Origin: Brevibacillus borstelensis
GTDB lineage: Bacteria; Bacillota; Bacilli; Brevibacillales; Brevibacillaceae
Length of the DNA stretch: 64,000 bases
Assembly (NCBI RefSeq): GCF_003710865.1
Contig: NZ_RHHO01000002.1
Span: 62,001 to 126,000, forward strand
Direction: 5' to 3'
Positions within the stretch are counted from its first letter, which is position 1. Each line of letters starts with the position of its first letter. Below are positions 52,935 through 60,289 of this stretch, in pieces. Under the pieces are notes generated by a model. The model worked only from the letters and a program-made list of their open reading frames with translations. It ran no database searches and had not been told where the DNA came from. The position numbers and the translations under genes were made by a program.

Positions 52935-53086
52935 TGGTGAAGCAGTACATGATTCCGGTTTACGGACTGCTTGTAAAGTCCGGTGGCTGGCAGATTGAGC
53001 CAACTGGAGCTGAAGGGGAGAAAGCGGTCCCCGAAGCTTACCGCGTACCGGTAGCTGAATACCTCGCTGCTCAAGAAGTAGCGTAA
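52931..53086 (+). CDS. 51-residue late phage protein, unknown
   Basis: ATG 52931 (or 52934) with a strong AAAGGAGGTGGT site. It encodes VKQYMIPVYGLLVKSGGWQI and ends EYLAAQEVA-stop. Short proteins of this type lie between fibre and holin genes in Firmicute phages. Function unknown. A terminator follows immediately. Confidence 0.62.
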   Translation: MMVKQYMIPVYGLLVKSGGWQIEPTGAEGEKAVPEAYRVPVAEYLAAQEVA

Positions 53087-53118
53087 GCGCCTTTTCTCTA
53101 AATGAGAGAGGCGTTTTT
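53086..53118 (+). terminator. Intrinsic terminator at the end of the tail operon
   Basis: GCGCC-TTTT-CTCT-AAAT-GAGAG-AGGCG stem followed by TTTTTT, just after the small late gene. Read-through is needed for lysis genes unless they have their own promoter. Confidence 0.75.
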
Positions 53119-53174
53119 TCATGGGGAGCTGCAGCAGGCGGCTCCCTCATTTGTTACGAAAGAAGGCGGCGAAG

Positions 53175-53642
53175 ATGAAAGAATCATTTATGTCAGGCGC
53201 AATTGGCGCTTTTCTGCTTACCACGTTTCATTTTCTTTACGGAGAAGGGCCTGCAAAGTATATCACCATGACCCTGTTTGGTATGCTCATTGCCCTGGAC
53301 TGGATATCTGGATATAGGGCTTCAAAGATAGATGGCTCTTATGCCTCGGAATACGGCATTGAAGGTGCATTCCGGACGGCTTTCATTCTCTTTATGCCTG
53401 CTATTGGGAACCTTGTTGATCAAGTGACAGGCATGCCTGGTACTGCGTTTGGTTTTCTGGTTGCGGCATTCGGCTTGCACATATGGAAAAGCATGACGGC
53501 CAATGTTATTCGAGCTGGCTGGGACAAATGGGTTCCTGGGTGGGCAATGAATGCTGTATCTGACGAAGTGGAGCACAAACTGGCCCGGGCCATCAAAAGG
53601 CGAGAAGAGAAAGAAAAATATTTGGACGGTGATAAGTCATGA
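53175..53642 (+). CDS. Phage holin (TcdE/Bhl-like family)
   Basis: About 155 residues. ATG 53175 is preferred (AAAGAAGG upstream); ATG 53121 overlaps the terminator. Membrane segments include FMSGAIGAFLLTTFHFLYG, ITMTLFGMLIALDWISGY and FGFLVAAFGLHIW, with the conserved LDWISGYRASKIDGSYASE motif of holin family 4. The charged C-terminus is KRREEKEKYLDGDKS. It forms membrane lesions that release the endolysin. Confidence 0.9.
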   Translation: MKESFMSGAIGAFLLTTFHFLYGEGPAKYITMTLFGMLIALDWISGYRASKIDGSYASEYGIEGAFRTAFILFMPAIGNLVDQVTGMPGTAFGFLVAAFGLHIWKSMTANVIRAGWDKWVPGWAMNAVSDEVEHKLARAIKRREEKEKYLDGDKS

Positions 53643-55054
53643 GGTTCGTCATTGAAGGCGGACACGGGCCGGACACTCCCGGAAAGCGAACACCAGACGG
53701 CAGCATGCGGGAATTCCATTTCAATAGCGCTGTGGCTCGTTATGTCCGGGATGGATTAATGCAATACGAAGGTGTAGAGGTCCTTTTCACCCATGCTGAC
53801 GACAGGGACGTACCGTTGAAAGAACGCACAGATAAGGCGAACGCCTGGAAAGCAGATGCCTTTGTCTCCATCCACGCAAACGCCTTCGGCAACAACTGGA
53901 ACGAAGCTAACGGTATCGAGACGTTTGTCTACACCACGCGCCCTGCCGCAGCCGTGAAGCTGGCCGAAGCTGTGCAGCGTGCCCTTATCCGGGCCACAGG
54001 CCGCCGGGATCGTGGGGTAAAGGCGGGCGACCTGCACGTCCTGCGCGAAACGAAAATGACCGCGATCCTGATCGAATGCGGGTTTATGACCAACCGGGAA
54101 GAGGCAGAGCTGCTCAAGAGCGACGAGTACCGCCGTAAGTGCGCGGCAACCATCGTCCAAGCCATTGCCGAGGTATACGGCTTGAAGAAGGCCGGATCAG
54201 CCACAACAGGCACACCAATAGCCGGACAATCCCAAGCTACCGTCGAGCAAGCCCAAGAGTGGGCAAGACAGAAGAAAGCAACTCAGGCTTTCATCGATCT
54301 GGCATCCGTGTACTGGCGCGTTGGTGCCGAGCTGGGAATCCGTCCAGAAATCGGCTACACCCAAGCAGCGAAAGAGACCGGCTTCGGGCGGTTCGGTGGG
54401 GTCGTATCCCGCGATTTCCATAACTGGTGCGGCCTGAAGACAACCAAGGGCGGCAGCAATACCGATCCCCTTGCACACGCCCGGTTCCTCAATGACGAGG
54501 AAGGAGTCCGGGCACATCTTCAGCATCTGGCTTTGTATGCCGGTGTGGAAGTAAAGGGCGAGATCGTCGACCCACGACACTTCCCATCAGTACGCGGGAC
54601 AGCCAAGACGGTGGAATCACTCGGCGGGAAGTGGGCGCCTGCAGCTGATTATGGGAAGGCGATCACGGAGCTGCTGGCAGGCTTGCTGACGACCAAAGTA
54701 TCCACACCGCCTGTTGATAAATCTGTGGAGAAAGTGAACATTCAGATAAATGGCATACGCATCCCAGCTCAAGGTGATCTTCGGAACGGTGTTTCTGTAC
54801 TGCCAGTTGGTGCTGTCTCGGAAGCTCTCGGGGTTACTCTGGAATGGGTGCCAGAGACAAAGCAGGTGCGAGTGAACGGAAAGGACCTAACGGCGACAAT
54901 AGAAGCTGGCGTTGCCTATGCTCCAGCTCGAGAACTTGCTGCTGCCCTCGACCTGCAGGTGGAGTGGGATGGACCTACTAAAACCGTATTGCTGAAGAAT
55001 CAGTGTGTTTGCATAAACAAAAAAACTGGATATAGGCGCGACGAGAAAACCTAA
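53639..55054 (+). CDS. Two-enzyme endolysin: amidase plus glucosaminidase-like domain
   Basis: 471 residues. Residues 1-180 are N-acetylmuramoyl-L-alanine amidase (Amidase_3): zinc ligands H9 in EGGHG, E25 and H79 in SIHAN, with catalytic Glu in ILIECGFMTN. Residues about 215-345 resemble a glucosaminidase/LytG-type lysozyme fold (ETGFGRFGGVVSRDFHNWCG). The C-terminus (about 360-460) has a copper-amine-oxidase N-terminal-like module (VLPVGAVSEALGVTLEW) seen in wall-associated proteins of Paenibacillaceae. ATGA overlap with the holin. Confidence 0.9.
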   Translation: MRFVIEGGHGPDTPGKRTPDGSMREFHFNSAVARYVRDGLMQYEGVEVLFTHADDRDVPLKERTDKANAWKADAFVSIHANAFGNNWNEANGIETFVYTTRPAAAVKLAEAVQRALIRATGRRDRGVKAGDLHVLRETKMTAILIECGFMTNREEAELLKSDEYRRKCAATIVQAIAEVYGLKKAGSATTGTPIAGQSQATVEQAQEWARQKKATQAFIDLASVYWRVGAELGIRPEIGYTQAAKETGFGRFGGVVSRDFHNWCGLKTTKGGSNTDPLAHARFLNDEEGVRAHLQHLALYAGVEVKGEIVDPRHFPSVRGTAKTVESLGGKWAPAADYGKAITELLAGLLTTKVSTPPVDKSVEKVNIQINGIRIPAQGDLRNGVSVLPVGAVSEALGVTLEWVPETKQVRVNGKDLTATIEAGVAYAPARELAAALDLQVEWDGPTKTVLLKNQCVCINKKTGYRRDEKT

Positions 55055-55058
55055 ATTT

Positions 55059-55094
55059 AGCCCCCCTTCGGTTTAACACCGGGGAGGGGCTTTT
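55059..55094 (+). terminator. Terminator after the lysis genes
   Basis: AGCCCCCCTTCGG and CCGGGGAGGGGCT around TTTAACA, followed by TTTGC. It ends the late transcript. Confidence 0.8.
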
Positions 55095-55239
55095 GCTGTT
55101 TAGGCATTAAATAGATAGCAGCACATTGCGGTCTCGCCTCACTCCGAGAGATCAAATAAGCCTCCTTGCCTGTTCTGAAATATAAATATCAGATGTTCTA
55201 ACCTATAATTAAATGTCTCATTGTCTCTCCCTGCTCATA

Positions 55240-55268
55240 TTGACTTACTTAATAGTTCTAATTATCCT
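55240..55268 (+). promoter_or_regulatory. Possible promoter of the toxin-antitoxin operon
   Basis: TTGACT (55240-55245), 17 bp, TATCCT (55263-55268), in the 259-bp AT-rich gap 55095-55353, which otherwise contains no visible gene. Several AT-rich alternatives exist. Confidence 0.4.
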
Positions 55269-55353
55269 GAAAGTTATATGACCTTAGGTACACAGCTAAC
55301 GTACAACAAAAAATTTACCAACTTGGTTAATTTAAGTTTGACGGGAGACAATA

Positions 55354-55692
55354 ATGAACATATACTATGCTAATAAGAGGATAGCAAGGGTATTCGACTC
55401 AAAGAAAAACTTAGATAAAACGTACGGGGTTGATATTTCTAAGAAAATACAGCAGCGCCTCTTTGAGTTAAATGCGGCTAATTCTTTGGATGACATCAGC
55501 CACTTGCCCCCTGCCCGCTGCCATGAATTGAATGGAGAAAGGGCGGGACAATTTGCAGTTGACCTAAAACATCCGCATAGGCTTATCTTTACACCGGGAG
55601 AAGACCCAGTACCTCGCAAAGCGGATGGCAGTATAGACAGGAAGCTAGTCACTTCAGTAATTATTCTCGAGGTGGTGAATTATCATGACTAA
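55354..55692 (+). CDS. higB: HigB/RelE-like toxin
   Basis: 112 residues, ATG after GGGAGA. The ParE/RelE fold pattern ARVFDSKKNLDKTYG, LPPARCHELNGERAGQFAVDL and HRLIFTPGEDP fits HigB-type mRNA interferases that act with ribosomes. It overlaps the antitoxin start by 8 bp. Active residues cannot be confirmed by eye. It is a probable lysogen-maintenance module. Confidence 0.85.
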   Translation: MNIYYANKRIARVFDSKKNLDKTYGVDISKKIQQRLFELNAANSLDDISHLPPARCHELNGERAGQFAVDLKHPHRLIFTPGEDPVPRKADGSIDRKLVTSVIILEVVNYHD

Positions 55693-56782
55693 ACAACTTT
55701 ATAGTTTTAACCCTGATTATGTCGTGGCCCCTGGAGAAACCTTATTGGAGACGATCGAAGCTTTTGGAATGAGCCAATCCGAACTTGCAGAAAGGACCGG
55801 GTTAACAGCCAAACATATAAATGGGATTATTAAAGGAAGAGCTGCTATTACTCCGAGGACAGCACTGCAGTTCGAAAGAGTTTTAGGAGTGCCGGCGACT
55901 TTTTGGAATAACCTGGAAGCTAATTATCGTGAAAAGCTTGCCGAACTGGAAGAACGGGAGCAACTGGAGTCAGAGGTAAATTGGTTAAAACAACTCCCAC
56001 TAAAGGTTTTATTAGACAGAGGATGGATTAAAAAGGGGAGTGACAATGCCGAGCAAGTAAAAAACGCCCTGAATTTCTTTGGTTGCGCCACTGTTGATGC
56101 TTGGAAAGAATACTGGCAAAAGTTGTTTTACTCACAAGAAGTGGTCTTCCGCAAATCTACAGCTTACGAAAGCGAAGTTGGGGCGGTAGCTGCTTGGCTA
56201 CGGCAAGGAGAACTGCAAGCTCATGATATAAAGTGCAAACCATACAATACATCCGCTTTTAAGCAAGCATTAAAAAAAATTCGACTCCTAACGACTCAAC
56301 CTCCAGAGATTTTTGTCCCACAGATGATTGAGTTATGTGCGGATGCAGGCGTTTGTGTAGTTTTTGTTCCCGAAATTCCAAAATGCAGAGTGAACGGAGC
56401 AACCCGATGGATTTCGCCTAACAAAGCATTGATTCAATTAAGTCTAAGATACAAAACTGATGACCACCTTTGGTTTACTTTCTTTCATGAAGCTGGCCAC
56501 ATTTTGTTGCATGGAAAAAAGGGGTATTTTTTGGAGGGTGTCAATAATGATGGTGATCAAGAAGAAGAGGCCAATAAATTTGCGGCCGATTTTTTGATGC
56601 CGCCGGATAAATACACTGATTTATTGGAAGGTAACATTTCAAGAGCTAAGATAGTGGCCTTTGCCAATGAATTAAGGATTGCTCCAGGAATAATTGTTGG
56701 TCGCTTGCAACATGATCGATATGTTAAGTTTAGTTATTTTAACGATCTAAAGGTGAGGTTGAAATGGTCTGAAGACGAATAA
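55685..56782 (+). CDS. higA: HigA-like antitoxin fused to an ImmA/IrrE metallopeptidase
   Basis: 365 residues. The N-terminal HigA helix-turn-helix (about 15-80) has GMSQSELAERTGLTAKHING and RVLGVPATFWNNLE. The C-terminal ImmA/IrrE domain has zinc motif FFHEAGHILLHGKKG and EEEANKFAADFLMP. Long HigA proteins of this type are known; the protease domain may cleave a regulator. GGTGGTG upstream. Downstream hairpin terminator at 56836. Confidence 0.9.
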   Translation: MTKQLYSFNPDYVVAPGETLLETIEAFGMSQSELAERTGLTAKHINGIIKGRAAITPRTALQFERVLGVPATFWNNLEANYREKLAELEEREQLESEVNWLKQLPLKVLLDRGWIKKGSDNAEQVKNALNFFGCATVDAWKEYWQKLFYSQEVVFRKSTAYESEVGAVAAWLRQGELQAHDIKCKPYNTSAFKQALKKIRLLTTQPPEIFVPQMIELCADAGVCVVFVPEIPKCRVNGATRWISPNKALIQLSLRYKTDDHLWFTFFHEAGHILLHGKKGYFLEGVNNDGDQEEEANKFAADFLMPPDKYTDLLEGNISRAKIVAFANELRIAPGIIVGRLQHDRYVKFSYFNDLKVRLKWSEDE

Positions 56783-56835
56783 TTAGTTTGTGAAAGTAGA
56801 AAGGCGTCATCAACAATCAAATATTCTGCACGATA

Positions 56836-56866
56836 AATACTTCACAACACGTGGAGTATTTTTTTG
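56836..56866 (+). terminator. Terminator after higBA
   Basis: AATACTTCAC-AACAC-GTGGAGTATT followed by TTTTT. Confidence 0.8.
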
Positions 56867-56868
56867 CC

Positions 56869-56898
56869 TTGATAAACGAACTAACGTTCGCATATAAT
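56869..56898 (+). promoter_or_regulatory. LexA-controlled promoter with a perfect SOS box
   Basis: TTGATA (56869-56874), 18 bp, TATAAT (56893-56898). Between them lies CGAACTAACGTTCG (56877-56890), an exact match to the Firmicute SOS box CGAAC-N4-GTTCG. A single CGAAC half-site follows at 56900. LexA bound here would cover the promoter. Confidence 0.85.
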
Positions 56899-56916
56899 AC
56901 GAACAGGTGATATAGG

Positions 56917-57285
56917 ATGGATTCAAAGGAGTTACTTCACAACTGGTTCATTTTGAACAAGACCGTTTCATATTCGAAGGACGATCTGGCATTAACCCAA
57001 TCGGCCCCGTTGAAAATCCCGGGTATTCTGTCAAACGGAATCCGTGCCATGGGCAGTGCAGTCTATGCCCGGGAGAGGGAGGCGGCCAAAGAGCTACGGT
57101 AGAATGGTATTCGGATTGTCAAAGAGTTTTACGATCAACGGGAATACTTTGTGATATGGTCGCATCGCGGGCAGGTGGAGATGCTCCGGCTGCACGATAA
57201 CATTGTGCTGCAGGGAGTTCAGAAGAAGGTCAATGAAGTAATGAAGCAGCTGACATGGAGTAAAGAAGACCCGCCTTCGCATTAA
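56917..57285 (+). pseudogene. SOS-controlled small gene interrupted by an in-frame TAG
   Basis: ATG 56917 after AGGTGAT starts a 61-residue frame (LLHNWFILNKTVSYSKDDL to AREREAAKELR) ending in TAG at 57100-57102. The same frame stays open for 60 more codons (NGIRIVKEFYDQREYFVIWS, MEMLRLHDNI-like VEMLRLHDNIVLQGVQKKV) to TAA 57283-57285. Together they look like one 122-residue gene with a nonsense change, or a short functional protein with decayed remainder. Strong LexA control is clear; no family recognised. Confidence 0.6.
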
Positions 57286-57323
57286 GTGGATACCAGTCGC
57301 TCCAAATTTCAGGTCGGTGTGAT

Positions 57324-57355
57324 CGACAACGCCTTTGACAACCAAACTGACAACG
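57324..57355 (+). repeat. Arm-type direct repeats, right end
   Basis: CGACAACG (57324-57331), TGACAACC (57336-57343) and TGACAACG (57348-57355), with 12-bp periodicity. They match the TGACAACC repeats near int and probably form the other attP arm. Confidence 0.5.
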
Positions 57356-57393
57356 CACATAAGTAAATGTGGTATAGATCAAAACATCAAAGT

Positions 57394-57421
57394 AAAAAAG
57401 AACCGCAGACAAATGCGGTTC
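57394..57421 (-). terminator. Reverse-strand terminator near the right end
   Basis: GAACCGCA (57400-57407) and TGCGGTTC (57414-57421) form a perfect 8-bp stem around GACAAA. On the minus strand it is followed by TTTTTT. It would shield the prophage from leftward transcription. Confidence 0.6.
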
Positions 57422-57460
57422 ATACAGAGGAAGTAACTTAAACGAGTTTCTTCTATTAAA

Positions 57461-57468
57461 ATGGAAGT
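57461..57468 (+). other. Candidate attR core
   Basis: ATGGAAGT followed by TTAA: Met-Glu-Val-stop in one frame, the same ending as rnjB. A strong terminator follows 33 bp later, as expected for the original end of rnjB. Confidence 0.45.
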
Positions 57469-57500
57469 TTAAAAATGCTTTTTTCTTACAAGCAACATCC

Positions 57501-57548
57501 GAGCCGAAAATCCTGTTTGCACAAGGGTTTTCGGCTTGTTTTATTTTT
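57501..57548 (+). terminator. Strong terminator just outside the prophage, probably of the original rnjB
   Basis: AGCCGAAAA and TTTTCGGCT with inner CCT/AGG around GTTTGCACA, followed by TGTTTTATTTTT. No other gene ends here, which supports attR being at 57461-57468. The following 57549-57812 has no convincing gene. Confidence 0.75.
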
Positions 57549-57812
57549 CTTGAAAAGCCTCTTTACTGCAGCGAAATTAGTGGCCCTGCACTACTTGCCA
57601 AGGCTTTTGCCCTGCTCTCCTTATTTTTATTTTGAAAAAAATGGAATAGCACGGTAAAATGAACCAATCCCATGCCCGGGATGTAATTCCCAAGTTGCTG
57701 ACAGTCCTGGATTGAAACAATCACGAAGCGTACAACGTCACATTACATGCTACACGTATTTCTTGAAGGTTCTTCCCTTATATGTGTTTAGAAGCAAAGG
57801 AGAGCGATCATA

Positions 57813-59078
57813 TTGAAAACGAAGATCATTCCTCTGGCGATTGTAGCCTGCTTGCTGGTACCCTCATCCCAAGTGTGGGCCGAATCTGCCATCGTCAAAA
57901 AAATGAAAGAAACGGATCAAAAACAGCTGGCCGAAGAACGAAACAAAGAGTGCACAATGGGATGCCGGACGACGAGGGGATGGTCCCATCAGATTGGACC
58001 CGATTTTTTCGCATATCCCGACATGGCTAACGGTGCTGAGCTTTCACCCGATCAACTGTATCTTTTGCGGCGGTTGAACGATCTGTATCTGCAGCAAACG
58101 AAAATACTGCAGCTTGTCTGGGAGCAAAAGGTTTCCGCTCCCTACTCTCAGCAGAGAGAGGAAATAAAGGGGATTGTGCTCGACATGTTTGCACGTGTCG
58201 GGTCAATGCAGGACGTTTCTCCGAATGAAGTGAAGATCCTGCAGGAGGCTGTCCGCGTCGCAAGCAATCTGCACCTCTGGGACGACCTGCGAGAAGAGTG
58301 GGTGGAGGACAGGGATATCAATTTTGCTTACCAGTATGCAGAAGGCGTAGAGAAAGCTCTCGACCGTTTTCGGGAGGACATTTACAAGTACCGGGACCAT
58401 ATCCCTGGTGGACATTTTGCCCGCTTTGAATGGGGGCACGCTTTTACGATGAATGTCCTTAAAGAATTTCATAAGCCGTTGGCATCAGCGTACCCTGAGA
58501 CTGTACACGCCTGGACCGAAAAATATACAGTGAAATTTTTAGATGATCTGCAAAAAGACAACACAGCGAAGCTGGATGAAAGATTACAGGCTGTTCTTTC
58601 GATCTACAACACTTACAAAGCGATGCCTGGAACAGCAGGGAAAGGCAGTCTGTCTTTTTCCCTGGGAGACAGAATCATTGAAATGATCAAAACCAATAAT
58701 CAGACGATCACAGAGAACGAACGATACTACCAGGATTATGCCATCTCTCTTGGAAACCTATATGAGGTCTCCAAGCTTCCAGATATCGCTGCCGACAAGA
58801 AAAAGGCGATGAAGCTGCAGTGGTACCGTTCCTTTATGGAGGGACTTGGCAAGCTCGATGTCCCGGCTGTCTACAAAGGGAATTTCTATTGGTATGTTAA
58901 CTATTTGGTTGACAATGACTTGAAGCTGTTCAACGCAGAATTTCCAAATGAGCGGAAGCTGCTGGCCAAACAGCTGCTCACAAAACTGAAGGAAGAAAAA
59001 AATCCGGAAAACAAGGCGGAATACAACCAAACAATCGCCAAGCTGACAAAGCTGACAAAGCTGGCGAACGGTAAATAA
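57813..59078 (+). CDS. Secreted protein of unknown function
   Basis: 421 residues, TTG start with AAAGGAGAG upstream. A signal peptide [21 protein letters not shown] ends in VWA, then ES. The mature protein is helical and charged, with [20 protein letters not shown] near the N-terminus and repeated LTKLTKL at the end. It contains [20 protein letters not shown]. No family recognised. It lies between attR and tepA, so it is a host gene not present in the standard Bacillus order. Confidence 0.75.
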   Translation: MKTKIIPLAIVACLLVPSSQVWAESAIVKKMKETDQKQLAEERNKECTMGCRTTRGWSHQIGPDFFAYPDMANGAELSPDQLYLLRRLNDLYLQQTKILQLVWEQKVSAPYSQQREEIKGIVLDMFARVGSMQDVSPNEVKILQEAVRVASNLHLWDDLREEWVEDRDINFAYQYAEGVEKALDRFREDIYKYRDHIPGGHFARFEWGHAFTMNVLKEFHKPLASAYPETVHAWTEKYTVKFLDDLQKDNTAKLDERLQAVLSIYNTYKAMPGTAGKGSLSFSLGDRIIEMIKTNNQTITENERYYQDYAISLGNLYEVSKLPDIAADKKKAMKLQWYRSFMEGLGKLDVPAVYKGNFYWYVNYLVDNDLKLFNAEFPNERKLLAKQLLTKLKEEKNPENKAEYNQTIAKLTKLTKLANGK

Positions 59079-59155
59079 ACGGATTGTCTTCCAAAGCTTG
59101 CATCTTTTCTCCTCCTGCGACCCATACTATCACAGACAGCGAAGGAGGAGGATTC

Positions 59156-59953
59156 ATGCAAAACAGACAAAGGCCCGATTATTTGAATCGCCCCCCTTTT
59201 GGGAGCAATCAGGAGGCCCCGCAAACCGCGCCGACAGAACCGCAACAGCCTGGCCAGCCTCCGGGTGCAGAAGATCCGAAAAAGCGTTTGCTCGACTCCA
59301 TCACGCAGTTGGGGCAAACCAATGTTCCTCAACTGGAAAGCAATATTTATTGTTTGACGATCATCGGACAGGTGGAAGGTCACATCCAGCTGCCGCCGCA
59401 AAACAAGACGACGAAATACGAGCATATCATTCCGCAACTGGTTGCGGCAGAGCAAAACAGCAAAATTGAGGGAGTCATGGTGATCTTGAATACGGTCGGG
59501 GGAGATGTAGAGGCAGGCTTGGCGATCGCGGAGATGGTCTCTTCTCTCTCGAAACCGGTCGTTACACTGGTCCTTGGAGGAGGACACAGTATTGGCGTGC
59601 CAATCGCCGTCGCTGGCGACTATTCCTTCATAGCAGAAACGGCGACCATGACGATTCACCCGATACGCTTGACCGGCCTTGTGATCAGTGTCCCGCAAAC
59701 CTTTGAATACCTGGATAAAATGCAGGATCGAGTCGTCAGCTTTATCGCCCGCCACTCCAGGATCACAGAGGACCAGTTCCGCGAGCTGATGCTGAGGACA
59801 GGCGAATTGACGCGGGATATCGGCACCAATGTCATCGGAGCAGATGCGGTCAAGTACGGGTTGATTGACGAGGTAGGAGGGCTCGGCAAGGCGTTGAAAA
59901 AGCTGAACGAGCTGATCGAAAAAGCCCGGAACGGAGAGAAGGTGCTGCAGTGA
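59156..59953 (+). CDS. tepA: ClpP-like serine protease TepA
   Basis: 265 residues. ATG 59156 is set by GAAGGAGGAGG. The N-terminal Pro/Gln-rich segment is followed by the ClpP fold: [21 protein letters not shown], the nucleophile Ser in [14 protein letters not shown] and the His in [11 protein letters not shown]. In B. subtilis TepA has been linked to secretion and to degradation of spore proteins (SASP) in germination. It lies in its usual place upstream of ylzJ and ftsK. Confidence 0.92.
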   Translation: MQNRQRPDYLNRPPFGSNQEAPQTAPTEPQQPGQPPGAEDPKKRLLDSITQLGQTNVPQLESNIYCLTIIGQVEGHIQLPPQNKTTKYEHIIPQLVAAEQNSKIEGVMVILNTVGGDVEAGLAIAEMVSSLSKPVVTLVLGGGHSIGVPIAVAGDYSFIAETATMTIHPIRLTGLVISVPQTFEYLDKMQDRVVSFIARHSRITEDQFRELMLRTGELTRDIGTNVIGADAVKYGLIDEVGGLGKALKKLNELIEKARNGEKVLQ

Positions 59954-60183
59954 TTTTCTATTCCGTGGTCCCGATGGAAGTAGTGTTCGAAGGGATGGAT
60001 CAGGTAGAGAAACAAGTCCTGCGTGAGCTCCCGATGGGTGAGGCGACTATGGTGGTTGAGCAAACAGGTCCTTACGAGGGCAAGATGGTTCGCCTGATCA
60101 GTCCCAATCCGCAGGACTATCTCAACCCGGCGTTTGCACCCGGTCAAGTGATCCGTTTTCGGCCGGAAGGTTTCGGGCAATAA
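59950..60183 (+). CDS. ylzJ: YlzJ-like protein
   Basis: 77 residues, GTG start overlapping the tepA stop. It contains [21 protein letters not shown] and [18 protein letters not shown], the YlzJ family pattern (landmark [15 protein letters not shown]). Function unknown; invariably next to tepA in bacilli. Confidence 0.88.
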   Translation: MIFYSVVPMEVVFEGMDQVEKQVLRELPMGEATMVVEQTGPYEGKMVRLISPNPQDYLNPAFAPGQVIRFRPEGFGQ

Positions 60184-60232
60184 GACCTGTATTTCTATGA
60201 ATTTCCTGTGTTATACTAGATGTGGACAAACA

Positions 60233-60262
60233 GCAGCCGACCTACAAACGGCTGCCTTTTTA
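60233..60262 (+). terminator. Terminator between ylzJ and ftsK
   Basis: GCAGCCG (60233-60239) and CGGCTGC (60249-60255) around ACCTACAAA, followed by CTTTTTAT. A TATACT -10-like element lies just upstream (60212-60217), so it could also attenuate ftsK. Confidence 0.65.
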
Positions 60263-60289
60263 TACGTCCGGACTTTTTTTGAGTGATAG

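Larger units (their letters stand above)
17333..57468. mobile_element. Complete-looking prophage, PBSX-like contractile tail and HK97-type head
   Basis: About 40.1 kb between two copies of ATGGAAGT (17333-17340 and 57461-57468). It contains integrase, repressor/antirepressor switch, replication, packaging, head, contractile tail, lysis and addiction modules in canonical order. It separates rnjB from tepA, which are close neighbours in Bacillus. All late genes examined are open. The boundaries are inferred from the core repeat, the flanking arm-type repeats and the strong host-like terminator just outside the right end. They have not been checked against an unoccupied site. Confidence 0.85.

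Noticed and set aside
53121..53174. Upstream ATG giving the holin 18 extra residues
   Set aside because: It begins just after a terminator hairpin without a ribosome-binding site; the extra segment is not holin-like.
17358..57204. GATAACATT shared at 17358-17366 and 57196-57204 as an att core
   Set aside because: The right copy lies inside the SOS-controlled frame and would leave the right arm-type repeats outside the prophage; ATGGAAGT fits better.
57475..57657. 60-codon plus-strand frame right of the prophage
   Set aside because: It spans a strong intrinsic terminator and has no ribosome-binding site.
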